From NCBI GenBank assembly GCA_016800925.1, contig JABCPU010000135.1, positions 1 to 64,000 on the forward strand: DNA of 64,000 nt, in the 5' to 3' direction. A model generated the notes under the pieces. That model saw nothing but the letters and a program-made list of their open reading frames with translations. It was not told the DNA's origin and ran no database searches. The number at the start of each line of letters is the position of its first letter. Within the stretch, counting starts at the first letter, position 1. The DNA is from Suillus spraguei. Lineage: Eukaryota > Basidiomycota > Agaricomycetes > Boletales > Suillaceae. Shown piece by piece: positions 46,639 to 58,235 of the stretch. Made by a program: the position numbers and the translations under genes.

Positions 46639-48868
46639 ATGTCCTTTCCCACTGCATACATCACCCCCATCACTATTGCCAACAATGACTCTGATTCCAA
46701 TGCAGAAAACTATGGAACCTTGCCACCGAAATCGACAACACCTCCTATATTGAAGCCACCCTTCTATGCGAAGGACATGCTCTCGAAATTGAGAGAATCC
46801 TTACCAAAAGAGGTGCCTTCCCAGCTTTACTTCTTGTCAACATCATCCGCACCACCACCCTTATCGAAACTACCATCAATGAAACTACAGAAATCACGTA
46901 TCGCCAGCGCATCTAACATCTACAGAAACGCATTCATTCTTATGCTATGCTGTTGCTTCCCCGTTCTTTTAAGAGCGATGTTGAAGAAGCTATTCACATC
47001 GTGGCCGAATGCCGAGCAGGTGTTGCTTGACCTCCCTCTCCGCAAAGAAATACGGATCCACTTCCAGTCCCTTCACCCCCTCCTTCACGCATTTATTCTA
47101 ATATTGATGCCTTTGCTGGCTTATATACTGCTGTCCAGGAGATTGGACAGCTCACCAACGCAGTCGTCAAAACTATCCAGCAATCAGTTGCTGAAACAAG
47201 AACGGCCAGAAATTTAGTCGAAGAAGCTATTGTTGATCTACAGCAAACTCAAATGAACCTCGCTTCCCCACGAACTCCATCCCCCGTTGAGCGACCAACT
47301 TCATCACCCCCTGTCATAGTTTCCCACGATCACCCTGCATGGTTGTACGAACCTTGTACGGACGAGCAGTGTGAAGCTGCGAAAATATTAGGAGTTCCTG
47401 TCTGTTAAGACCGTACTCAAGGGTAGAGAGATCCGAAGGGCTTTGGCCTCAGTTCATGCACTGTGCCCCTTTCTTGAGTAATGCCCCTTATTTCAGGGAG
47501 GAGTTATTCGTCTGAAGACCCGGAAGGAGTTGCGTGATGGATCCGGGTGTCCAAAGGTATCGGATATGATACGTCTGAAGGTTATTCGGAACGTAAGAGG
47601 AGGACAGAGATTAAGGCTAGCTTCGGAACGAGTTCCTAACTAGAAACTAACAGAGGTAGACTATCCGAAGATAGAGTCGGAGATATAGACTATAGGAATC
47701 AATCCTAAGTCTCGGAAGGTGACTTAAAGCGGAAAGTGGCTTAAGTCCGGAGGAAACAGAATGAGTAGAATCTAAGTCGAACTAAGGTTCTATGGAGATC
47801 TACAAGTGGTTTATATACTGTAAGTATCTAAGACGGATAATCAGCAAGTCCGGGACCGAGGGCTATGTACGAAGTGTAATGGAAGTCTATTAGTTAATGC
47901 ACAGTGGATCAGTAAGCATGAATCGGAAATGAACACAGGAAATGGATCAGTAACACAGGACGGAAATATAAACAGCCGAAGTACCGGAAACAGGAGGAAT
48001 GATGAAAGGAGATAGACGTAGATATACACTAGGGAGTTAAGGTGCGAGAAGTGAGCACATTCGGATGGGTGGTCCGGACAGGATCTGTGGACCGGACGGA
48101 TATGGAATCGATCGAATCTGATCGGATATGGTCGGATCTGAGATTAGAAGTATGGTATATGACACTGTCACTGAGTTGGTGGCACTCGGTCCTCAACTTC
48201 GTGACCTCCATATTCATCCTCCCATGTCCATCCCAGCATCATTTGGTCCAATGGACCCTGTTTCGCCAGTTGTAGTAAAGGACTTCGGCATAACATCCTC
48301 TTCCTCCTCTGATGAACTCCTCACAGTTGCTGAACAAGCAACTACTCCTGATCTCCCAACGTCAGCATACACTCTTACCACTAAACAGCAGGTGCAGCTC
48401 AGATGTGACAATGCCTTTGCTTTAAGTTGTATGGTGTGACGGAAGGGAAAGAAACGCGCCAGATCCACTAGTCCCAAACCTATTATTTTGCCATCGCCAT
48501 TACGCATGTCTACCTCCAACACTGATGAAAATATGAAATGTCGATTCTGTGGCATCATAGGACATCGGCAAAAGAATTGCTCCGAATACCAGTGCCAAAT
48601 TTGTCTGTGACACACCCCTACCCATCTATCTATCTACTGCCCTCAGCGTCTTGGAGATCCCCCATTTACGCTTACTTGGAAGGACGATGATGCACTTCGT
48701 AGGTGGGAGCAGTATCTTATTAATCGTCGACGAAGAAAGGCAGGTCGACGAGCGAGGACTATAGCAGAAGAAGAAGTGGCTTATATGCTAGGGGGAAGCA
48801 CTGCTGATGAAGATATCACTAACTATGATGACTATGATCCCATCTATGACGCCAATAGCGATATATGA
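46639..48868 (+). pseudogene. Gyp1c ORF3, split by a Gyp2 solo LTR
   Basis: Starts at 46639 (MSFPTAYITPITI), 55 bp after pol. The Gyp2 LTR at 47403-48164 interrupts it exactly between GVPV and TELVALGPQLRDLHIHPP, which shows that the N- and C-terminal halves belong to one protein. There is a frameshift near 46722 and a stop near 48439; knuckle cysteines (CRFCGIIGHRQKNC) are near 48540. It ends YDANSDI at 48868. Confidence 0.8.
47403..48164 (-). repeat. Gyp2 solo LTR in Gyp1c ORF3
   Basis: 762 bp with perfect duplication CTGTC (47398-47402, 48165-48169). Confidence 0.95.
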
Positions 48869-48901
48869 AAGTCAGTGACTTTCCATGTAACAAGGGGGTA
48901 A

Positions 48902-49854
48902 TGTTACAGTCATACATGCCCCTATTCATTCTCTCTTTGTCTCCTTTACTTGTATATTACATAACGTGACTCTGACTCATATGCTCAACGCATCTGTACT
49001 ATAGTTGCCTTCCTTCTTTGGATACGCACTTACATTCTCATGACTCTCCTGATCCGTGTGCACATATTGATTTATTTAAGCATGTTGTACTATGCTTGTA
49101 TACTTTACTTTAATCTTACTGGGTTTTACCTGGAACATCCTTCACTTAGGTCCCCAACCTAAGTCGTCTTGAATCATCTCTAAGTCTAAGCACTCCTTAG
49201 CCTTAGTCTCTATTCTTGTAGAACCTCTTAGACTTGTCTTTGAGGCTGAACCCTTGATAGTGTTATGAACTGGAGTGGTGTCACCAGCGACAGTGACAAG
49301 ACACAGACGGTCTGCTGGGAGGTTCTACAATGTCCAGGAGAGGACAAGGTGAAAGTACAAGGAACACGTTCTGAGTACGATCAAGGGTTCGGCCTCAAAG
49401 ACAAGTCTAAGAGGTTCTGCGAGAATAGAGACTAAGACTAAGGAGTGCTTAGACTTAGAGACGATTCAAGACGACTTAGGTTGGAGACCTAAGTGAAGGA
49501 TATTCCAGGTAAAACCCAGTAAGATTAAAGTAAAGTATACAAGTGTAATACAATGTGCTTAAATAGGCCAATATGTGCGCACGGACCAAGAGAGACGTGG
49601 GAACGTGAGTGCGTATCCAAAGAAGGAAGGCAACTATAGTACAGATGCGTTAGCATATGAATCAGAGTCATGTTACGTAATGTACAACGTAAAGGAGGAA
49701 GAAAATGAATAGGGGCACATACGATTGTAACAGATAGTACTCGGAACGCGTTCCTTGTACCTTCACCTTGTCCTCTTCTAGACATTGTAGAACTTCCCAG
49801 CAGACCATCTGTGTCTTTTCACTGTCGCTGGTGATGCCACTCCAGTTCATAACA
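48902..49854 (+). repeat. Gyp1c 3' LTR, interrupted
   Basis: TGTTACAGTCATACATG to AGTTCATAACA, interrupted by 49261-49732 and one copy of the GATAG duplication. Preceded by polypurine tract ACAAGGGGGTAA. Confidence 0.93.
49261..49732 (-). repeat. Gyp1 solo LTR inside the Gyp1c 3' LTR
   Basis: 472 bp in opposite orientation to Gyp1c, perfect duplication GATAG (49256-49260, 49733-49737). Confidence 0.95.
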
Positions 49855-51550
49855 GTTTCATGAGTTTCTCTGCAGGGTAACTCTATGTAATTATTTTGCT
49901 GGGGTCACCTGACATCTGTGGGAATATTATGAAGTAGTTTCTGTAGCCAAAAATACATAAGCACACTCATGAAAAATGAATTAGAAATAATAAGTAAACT
50001 TTCATGAGCAAAAAGAAACTTTCGATTCTGCATCATGGATTGATTTCAGAATAGAGGAACACTAAGCTATTATAGTCCTGGTACTATTTGTCAGCTGCAG
50101 TAGTGCTTAGTCAGCCATGCACCAGACCAGTTTGGTGCGTGTCATCGGGTTCACCATGTACTGAGCAGTATGACAATCAATATAAGCAACAATATTAATA
50201 ATTGGTCCCGGCGCTGTACTGCGTACATGGTACATAGATAGGAAATTGACCACCTAAATCTTGCAATGAATACAAATCATTGGGCTTTGATGGTCCATGC
50301 ACTACGCACATCACTAACACCCACTTCCTAGCCAAATAAACTTCATTCTTTTTTTCATTTCACTTGCCCGTCAAGTCATCAATGCACAAGGTACAACATC
50401 TCAGACAAAAAGTGTGTGTTAACGAAATATCTGCATAATTGTTATGTCACTTGCCATGAATATGTAATAGATGGCACCGCCAAAGTGGGCTACCAACAAG
50501 GAAGAGAAATTCTTTCAGTTGCACTCTGCCAAATACCAAGTGTGTCAAGCAAAACGCAACTATACTGGATTTTGGGAGCCAGTGTTTGAGGAGTGGTTTT
50601 TGATATTCCTGGTGTAATGAACATATTGGTGCTGGGCTTAAAACCCCATCTTTTGACACTCGTCTCATGTCTACAGGAGTTACCACTTGTCCATGGCCAT
50701 CTTACCCCTTTAGCATTACCAGCAGCATCCCACATTTACCGCACACCGTACCAACTACTGCACCTCGTTCCATGTACCGATGTCCTTTCATGTCCTTGCT
50801 GCATCCGCATAGCTCCATTTGGTGCGTCGTTTGTTTTATGTTCATTATCACTGATTCCATGGCAAGCCTTATTATATGTTGCCTCATGCCGCAGCACCTC
50901 ACACTACATTTACATATGGCAGTTACTACAGTTGAGCACTACTGATCTCGCATAGAGCATTCCGAGTACATATGATTTAGGATATAAGCACTGCATACCC
51001 CGCACGATACAGTACCTGATTTTACACCATTGCACATACTATAGGTCAGGATTATTGTCTAGCTCTGGATCTACCGAGTAGTGGACATAGTCTTTAAAGT
51101 TCCTTATTGCTCGTTAATCTATCACGCTTGTTCTCCGTTACCGCTGGCATACTGCTGGACTCATGACTGTTATTTTGACTGAACTTCTCACGCACCACTA
51201 CTTTACTGCTGAAAGTACTGCGGCTTTCTTTACTATTTCTTTGCACCGCTCGCAACCTTACCGCTACTGCTGATATTATCGCTCGACATCGCTCACTCAA
51301 TGCAACTGTTTCTGACTGTATCTCGACCACAGTAGCACCGCTACTTACGATGCTAGTTCCGGCGGCATCATCGCTGACCACAGCAACTTACCACTGACCA
51401 TGACGCTTCTTTCGCACATAAGTTAGACTCGAACTTGACCATACTGATAGGCATCCCCCTTTAGGGTCGAACGCTCTTGTTCTCACAAGTGAAGCAGACT
51501 AAATGGAGTGCAAGACTCGCATACTAACTTAGGAGGTAGTTTATCTACAG
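49855..51550. other. Host intergenic sequence, nothing firmly recognised
   Basis: AT-rich with short open frames on both strands (for example around 50490-50950), none with a recognisable domain or splice structure. Confidence 0.45.
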
Positions 51551-53737
51551 CCCAGGTTAGGTTATATCTTTACACCGGAATGGCTTCATGTCTTTAAGGA
51601 TGTCCCTCTTGATGTTGAATTGACCGTTGAGCAAAAGACCAAGGTAGGCAAGGCCGTCGAGCACTGTCAACAGGTACGTCACCATGGTTCATAAGTCAAA
51701 GCAAGCGCTTAAGAAAATGTTAACTCAATCAGCAAATCATGAATAAATTCAAAAATGACATGGGCTCATCTAAAGTCAACTGTCGGACCAAAAATCACAA
51801 TGTTAAAATGATGACTGCGATGACCGCAGACGTACCCACAGCAAGCACATCCCTGACACTGGCTGTAACCAATAAAAGAGTATGGTTGCCCAGATGATGA
51901 GCAGTGCGAGGCATGTTCGTGGTCCGCAGGCAACGGAGGTGTTCTTGAAGCTTTTCTTTGATGACACGATCAAACCCACTCTTCATCTTGCCTTTGAGAC
52001 AGCAAAAACCGAAGCTGTGGCAAAGGCTGCAGCTGAGAATACAAAGGCCAAGATGCCATCAAGTATAGCCATTATCAGGAAGCAAACCAGCCTGCTGTAT
52101 CACTCAGCATCCGATGAGGTCAAACAACAGGTAGTGGAGTTCATGGAAGAAACCAAGAAGAAGAAGAAGAAGAAAGAGTGGGAAGAAGCGAAGGGCATGG
52201 GGGTAGTCGACCATCAAGTGTCAGTTGCATCTACATATCTGAACAAATACAAGTGCTCACCTGTAACTTGCATCTACAGATACATCGATAGACTACCTGG
52301 TGTCCTCACTGAGTTCTTCAACAAGCTTCAGAGACTCACCGGTCTTGTTTTCACAGTTCTTGTGGGTGGCCCAACGCCAGCAATGGGTGGGCAGATTGAT
52401 GTCCTGAGCTTCCATGTTGGCGCAACTGAAATTGGGAATCAGTTCGACCTCGCATATCCTGAATTTAACTCAGGGATCACATGGCCATGGAAAGACTTCG
52501 TCAAGCGTGTGTTTCATAAGTCTGTAAAACCAAAACTTGGAATGTATCTGATTTGGAGCTTGATAGCGGTCGCAGCGGCGAAGGAAGAAGGAAGTGTTTG
52601 GGGTGCGAGTCGACAAACGATGCTAGAGCCTGAGCTATGGAAAGAAAGCTCTGATGGACATACGCCTGATACATCTAATGGTGCCTTTGGAAATATCCCA
52701 CGTGACACTTCAACAATATCCCACGTGACACTTCAACAATGGCGTCATCCTCGGATTTATTATTTCCTGATATATCCGAACTGCCGCTTATATCCTTTTT
52801 TGATGACAACAAGGACCTCACTTTAAAGGTGTTCCCCTCATATCCTTCGCATTCGATTGCTGCTTCTCCGACGGACTCAGGCCCTGACGATGTCTCTACG
52901 CTGTCCATGGAAGGATACCACAAGTTCTTGAGAACATACGTGGCTCCTCAGGCAATGCCAGCTTTGCAATCGCCACTATATCCCACACATGGACCTACCC
53001 TACCGTCTACCCCTCCCACGCCAAAGCCACTTACACCTGAGGTCACCACACCGGCAAATCATGCTATCGCAGCACAACAGGGTCCTTCACCTTCGCCTCT
53101 TTGCCAAGTCACCACAGGCCCAAGCGATACACCTTCTCAGTCTGAGATACAAGGCACGCAGCCATCCAGCGCAATTATACATGGACCCACCCTACCTTCT
53201 ACCCCTCCTATGCCAAAGCCACTTACACCTGATGTCACCACACTCACAGAGGACAGTCTTGCTGGTTCCCATCCACCGCCTCTGTCCGAGTCTACCTCTA
53301 CAGAGGCTATACCCGCGATGACGGATCTCATCACAGAGGACAGTCCTGCTGATTCCCATCCGCTGCAGCCTCTCTCCAAATCTACCTCCGCAGAGGCTGC
53401 ACCCTTCGAGTCTGCCTCCGCAGAGGCTGTACCCTCCGAGTTTACCTCTGCAGAGGCCGCACCATCTGGCATAGCGACCGTGCCATTGATTGGCAGTCGT
53501 AGCAAACGAGTCCAGCAGATTTTCAAGTGCAATGAAATCACAACTCGATTGGGTCAGAGAACACCAGCTCTAAAAAACGGGGGAGTTCTGGTGTTAACGG
53601 TGTGTACAGGAAGTAAGTCGTACTCAGTGCTCTCAAACCTTCACATGTTTGACAACTCATTACCTTCATGCATGAAGCAAAAAATGCCTAAGTCGTCACA
53701 TACAGTTCGCTTCACTTCGATTGTACAATGCTCTTGA
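51551..53737 (+). pseudogene. Gene of unknown family with a 23-bp duplication frameshift
   Basis: Coding blocks are about 51551-51673 (PEWLHVFKDVPLDVELTVEQ, GTACGT donor), 51882-52736 and 52739-53737. The second has a Lys-rich helical part (EETKKKKKKKEW) and a compact domain (LPGVLTEFFNKLQRLTGLVF, GGPTPAMGGQIDVLSFHVG, WPWKDFVKRVF) like an abundant agaric family of unknown function, from memory. A 23-bp tandem duplication (52692-52714, 52715-52737) changes the frame; with one copy, GNIPRDTST would run straight into MASSSDLLFPD. The third block is a low-complexity Pro/Ser/Thr tail with repeated PTLPSTPP and SAEAAP units. So it is one gene, probably recently broken, or one using a second start after the duplication. 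Confidence 0.55.
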
Positions 53738-53925
53738 GTATCTCATTAATAATGTATCTACGAAAGTTTGCAATTACATTCACGCTCTAATATATTCCGC
53801 ATGTGGTCTGAAAAGCTTCGTATTGATGAGCATTAAGACTATCTAAACAAGGACACCCCTTCGGTCGGCTCTACGACAATACAGTGTTGGCAGTAACCAC
53901 TCAGGAAATACTATATTAGCATCAT

Positions 53926-54285
53926 CTACAAATAGACAGTGTCTTTTCGCGCTCTCACTCTCAACAACGCTGTGCGCAATAGACCGTAAGCGAAGGGATC
54001 AGTCCGGAGGTCGAGTACAGTCTGACATCCGTTAAATGTAGTTGCATATGCGGGTCGCAGAGGAACTGTCTTCGATTCATTGTCCATAACGAACGGTTTG
54101 AGTGGAATGCGGGGGATGCAGTGGCTTTCAAATGTATTGACTTTGAGGAAGCGACAATGCAGCGCGACGACGCGCGCGCGCACGTTGCTTATTAAGGGTC
54201 CTGGGAGCACCGTTTGATTTGAAGGCAAAAGCTTAGGATAGATACATAGTCCTCCCGGTAACCGAGGGAGATCAGCCAGATACAT
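53926..54285 (-). CDS. Hypothetical open frame, 119 residues
   Basis: Starts MYLADLPRLPGGL and ends KDTVYL. No domain recognised; it could be an exon or chance. Its start lies inside the first unit of the 127-bp duplication. Confidence 0.2.
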   Translation of the reverse strand: MYLADLPRLPGGLCIYPKLLPSNQTVLPGPLISNVRARVVALHCRFLKVNTFESHCIPRIPLKPFVMDNESKTVPLRPAYATTFNGCQTVLDLRTDPFAYGLLRTALLRVRARKDTVYL

Positions 54286-54484
54286 CTCGAGAAGGATGGA
54301 TACATACTAAGTAGTAGCCCTGGAAGTGCCCACGCTAGCATGATTCACTGAACGGATACATCATTATGATATGTAGTAAGGGACGGAGTAAAGGGAGATC
54401 AGCCAGATACATCTCGAGAAGGATGGATACATACTAGTAGCCCCAGAAGTGCCCGCGCTGGCATGATCCACTGAATGGATCATC
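54266..54484. repeat. Tandem duplication, period 127 bp
   Basis: GGGAGATCAGCCAGATACAT begins at 54266 and again at 54393. The copies then share GGATGGATACATACTA and AAGTGCCC.CGCT.GCATGAT with several substitutions. Confidence 0.75.
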
Positions 54485-55244
54485 AGTATGATAGTAGGAT
54501 AACAGCAACAGGTGAGTCAAGACCGATGTATCAGATACATGACCTAAATGAGTAAAGAAGCGGCATGGAGGATCCCATGGATACATCCCTGCAGTAGCTG
54601 AAAACACCAAGGTCATTCACCCCATTTTTGTACCCGATTTTTCTCGGTCATTACAGTATATTAGATGTATCATTATGACAGTATAGACTGGGAACTTCAA
54701 GCTAACGAGCCTATAGGTTGTCAGGTTAAGGTTGTGGGAAAACAGAGCGGGGCCGGCAGCCAGACTCGGAGGGAGTTGTGTACTTGCTTAAAACGAACTT
54801 TTTTGGTACTAAGGCTTTCAGGGAAGTCACTCGTACGTTCACTAACACTGGGTGCATATCGTCATATATGAGAATTAAGTTAAGAGATAACGACGCACGC
54901 GCCAGTTCCCGACTCCTCTCATGTGTTGATTTAAAGGTAAAACAAGCGTGGACTTCTCCTGTACGAGGGTCAATGAAATATAGGTCTGTTTATCGATTTC
55001 CCCGTTTATGAACGATTCGTCATTATCTCTTCATGTGCCAATATCATAAACTCTAAGGCCCAGATATCGGCAGTTTCTCGTCAGACAGCATGATCATGTG
55101 ACAAAACTGCTAGCGACCGTTCAAAGAGGCGACAAAGTCTACACGAGGAGCGAGTGTGGCAATGAAAGCTTCAGATGTAATGAAGCTGTGGGATCTGATG
55201 GACGTGGCTTGTTCCTGCTACATTTGAGGTGCAGGAAGGGTTTG
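54485..55244. other. Intergenic, nothing recognised
   Basis: No convincing coding region; a few short open frames only. Confidence 0.4.
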
Positions 55245-55265
55245 CCCCCCCCCCCCCCCCCCCCC
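55245..55265 (+). repeat. Homopolymer of 21 C
   Basis: It sits exactly at the left edge of the P450 fragment, where the intact gene has only CTCCCCAACAAC. Confidence 0.95.
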
Positions 55266-55691
55266 AACAACTCCTTACTGTGGCTTCAATAGAAAAGCAG
55301 ATACCAATTATCGATCGCTGCATTTCAGAAACGTTGCACATGCTTTTCAAAGGACCTTTTCCACAAAAAAATATAGGAGATGACATTTTCGTGGATCAGA
55401 AATGTGTCCCACATGGAACCTACGTCATGTTCCCAACCGCCGATATTCACGACAATCAAGTTGTTTCTATCGGGAGCCAGATGAATTCAACCCTGAGAAC
55501 TTCTCTGCTAATGCAGTTCACGAGATTGGGTGGGACACCGCCGGTCGTCGTGTGTCCTGGAAAAAGAGCCAAACAAATTACCATGAAGATTATCGTGAGG
55601 GTCGAAGAGTTCCAGAGTAGCTCACAGATACGTTGTTTAGGGTGCGTTAGGCTGATGGAGCTGTGACTCTTTGCTATGATGTACGACACTA
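55266..55691 (+). pseudogene. Cytochrome P450 C-terminal fragment, broken heme-binding region
   Basis: A near copy of 59516-60016 of the complete P450. It keeps the K-helix region (IIDRCISETLHML, with ExxH where the intact gene has ExxR) and the following sheet region (DIFVDQKCVPHGTYVMFPTAD), but the heme loop is frame-shifted and lacks part of FLGWGAGRHVCPG. The C-terminal residues are also out of frame. It has no N-terminal half, starting at the C run. A partial tandem duplication of the neighbouring gene is the simplest origin. Confidence 0.8.
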
Positions 55692-55829
55692 GAAAGTTAT
55701 CACATTGTTACTGTTATATTTGGCGCAATCGAGGAATACATGTCTTATCAAGCATCCTGGGAAGACTCACAAAGTCTCTGAAGACACCAAAGTCGCCCGA
55801 ACCAATGGCTATATCTCTTGAACCAATGG

Positions 55830-57782
55830 TCATATCATTGTGCGTCGCTCTTTGAACGAAGCCATTGCGCATGTGTCAGGCACGCAGAAATACCCATACC
55901 AGCGAGGTGCAGGGTCATACGTCGCATCGCATAGCGCGATATCGTAGTCCAGTAGCATTTGTACTATTATAGACTTTATAATCCGAATAGCAATATGACG
56001 ACCTGGACTATATTCAAGTGGTTAGGATGAGATATGGAAATAAATTATTACGAAGGGTGCCTACCAAACGACTCTTCCGTATCCGAAAAATAGATATTCT
56101 GGAGAAACGGATGCAAGGTAACAGGTCTTCGTATGAGAATTTTGTACAAAGCGAGTCGCATCGAATGTCGTTGGGTCCTGGTAGAATTTTGAGCTCTGGT
56201 GGATGAATTTGGTTGGGATTGAAACGGTGGATCCTTTGGGTACGGTGATACCGTTTGGGAGGGTGGTATCAGCCTTAGCAATCCTAGTGATGTGAACTAA
56301 GGGTATCAGGACAGCGTAATTTGCACAAGCATGATGTCTTACATGTACCAAAATCCATGAGTCTCCAAGACTCTTTCATAAAGGAGTCAAGTAAAGGAAG
56401 TTCATTTAATGTCTCTGCTGTTACGAGCCCGTCTTTCATGACAGTCCGTACTTCAGACTGGATATTCTCCAGACATTGCGGTCTGGTCAACAAATCGATA
56501 ACAGTCTGTGTCGCCGCCTTACAAGGAATATCAGTAGACGTTTCAAATTACCAGTGCAACATACCATCGTGGTAGTGAAGACACCCGCCAAATTAAGCAA
56601 TACCATGTGCGCTGCAAGAACCTCTTCATCGTCTGCTAGTACTCCCTCTCGGACGGCCCACGATAGAGCGTCGGACTGAATTCATTTGTTTATCATGATC
56701 AAAATTGCTCAGAAAATACATACTAAGTGTGAATCCCAAGGCCCATCCGAGTTTTTCACGGTCGCCTTTCTGCTTCTAATCTCGTCGACGATCATGGCCT
56801 GAGCCCCTGAGCAAGCGGGAAGACCCTGGCTGAACAGTTTATGGACGATGCTACGAGTATCTTGAGCACACCTTCAAAATCAAAGAGCAGTACTCACTGT
56901 CTGAAGCGTTGCGGAACGCCTTTCAACAACGATCCTGTGATAAAAACCTTAGGAAGACCTCGCAGCATTTTCTTGCGGTAGTTGGGATCTCCAGCTGTTC
57001 GGCAACATGAATAACAAGACCGAGATGAGTGGAGTGGCATACCAAGATTCTGTCCAACAATGAGGGTGTTGACGGCCCGAAAAACGGCCTGGGACATAGC
57101 TTCCGTAACGTTAACTCTACCTATAATCTGTGTAACTTCCACGAGTTGTCATGTTGGAGAGACCTACCAGATCCGTCTCTACATGCGCTTTGCAACGACA
57201 CTTCTATCTCGGATATAACTTGAGGAAGATGGTTGTCCAATTCTGACATCATCTGTCGAATATATGGTCGATGCATATCAGCGCTGTGCAAGGAAGGATG
57301 AATGGTGAACCCAATCTGGCAAAGCTAACATATTTGACAGTAAGTTGTTGCTTCACAGAGAAATTTGATATTTACTTCTGCAACAAATGGCAAGAACGGG
57401 AAAAACTTGGAACCCAAGATGGCCATGATAGACTCCTGGCCGATTGCGACGATTCTCCACTCCCCGATTAGCCGTAGTTGAAATACGTCATGAAGTCCGC
57501 GGAACTAAACCTATTAATTGCGCAAGAGACTACATTCATTTTGTGACATACATGGTTATATGATTCTTGCAGTGTCCGTGGGGCCCGTGCAAGAAAGGTA
57601 ATGCAGGACAATATCGATAGTAACGGGTCCTTTGTGCCTACAATAGGTAGACCTGGCTGTTCAAGAGTGAGTGTGAGCTGACGATAATGATTCATGTGAC
57701 ATACCAAAGGCTTGGCAGCACATATTCTGCAGAGGTATACTGCAACGCAGGTGAAAGCCAGGAGACCAATGTATGCCCCCAT
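55830..57782 (-). CDS. Cytochrome P450 monooxygenase (multi-exon)
   Basis: The first exons are 57705-57782 (N-terminal membrane anchor GAYIGLLAFTCVAVYL), 57552-57656 (PGLPIVGTKDPLLSI) and 57504 downward (FRGLHDVFQLRLIGEWRIVA). Later blocks show QIGFTIHPSLHSADMHRPYI, AGDPNYRKKMLRGLPKVF, the I-helix area (VLLNLAGVFTTTM, near 56580), a K-helix region (LPLLDSFMKES) and PNGITVPKGSTVSIP. The heme loop FFGYGRVVCPGR is complete only when a 57-nt intron (56008-56064, CTAAC branch point) is removed; it splits the Cys codon as TG|T. The stop is at 55830-55832. One or two middle splice sites near 57300-57400 are unresolved. It probably oxidises a small lipophilic substrate at the ER membrane. It diverges from the P450 at 58236. 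Confidence 0.8.
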
Positions 57783-58235
57783 GTCGTCAGGCGAGTAAAA
57801 GTGAGCGAAATGAAAAAAAATGAAAATGTCATTGTAATTCGTGAGTGTGAGTGTGTCATATATACACTCGCGAAGCGAAAATGGCGCGGGTCAAGGTTGT
57901 CTCAGAGAATCCTGTGATCATGTTCATCATATTACGATATGCATTGGCTTATAGTCTCCTATAGTGGGAAGCCGGTTACTTATTTTTATAACCTTGAATA
58001 ATCTCCGCCCCGTAGGGTTGGCTGTATTTGAAATCCTCTCACACACTACCCGCTAAGAGGAAGTGGCATGTGCATCATGCTACCGAACTACATCATGGGC
58101 CTGAGTCATGGAGGCACTGCTAATAACGTTATACTTACGAACAGTAGTGTGATCCAGATAAATACTGACATAAATCACTTTGGACTGGGCATACATACGA
58201 AAATCCTCCTTGATCAGCACTCGCTTAACTTGTAA
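57783..58235. promoter_or_regulatory. Shared intergenic region of two divergent P450 genes
   Basis: 453 bp between the two start codons. An AT-rich CATATATACAC stretch near 57858 could serve as a TATA element for either side. No other motif is claimed. Confidence 0.5.

Larger units (their letters stand above)
41002..49854 (+). mobile_element. Gyp1c: full-length Gyp1 element with two nested solo LTRs
   Basis: 5' LTR at 41002-41477; the 3' LTR is split, 48902-49260 plus 49738-49854. Perfect duplication GTTTC (40997-41001, 49855-49859). It carries a Gyp2 solo LTR in ORF3 (47403-48164) and a Gyp1 solo LTR in its 3' LTR. Frames are better kept than in Gyp1a and b; most stops are CGA-to-TGA, and the LTR differences I see are CG against TG or CA. 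Confidence 0.95.

Noticed and set aside
50447..50955. Overlapping open frames on both strands
   Set aside because: No domain, no splice pattern and no consistent coding bias; treated as chance.
51094..51381. 95-residue minus-strand frame
   Set aside because: Serine/valine-rich with no homology that I recognise and no neighbouring exon.
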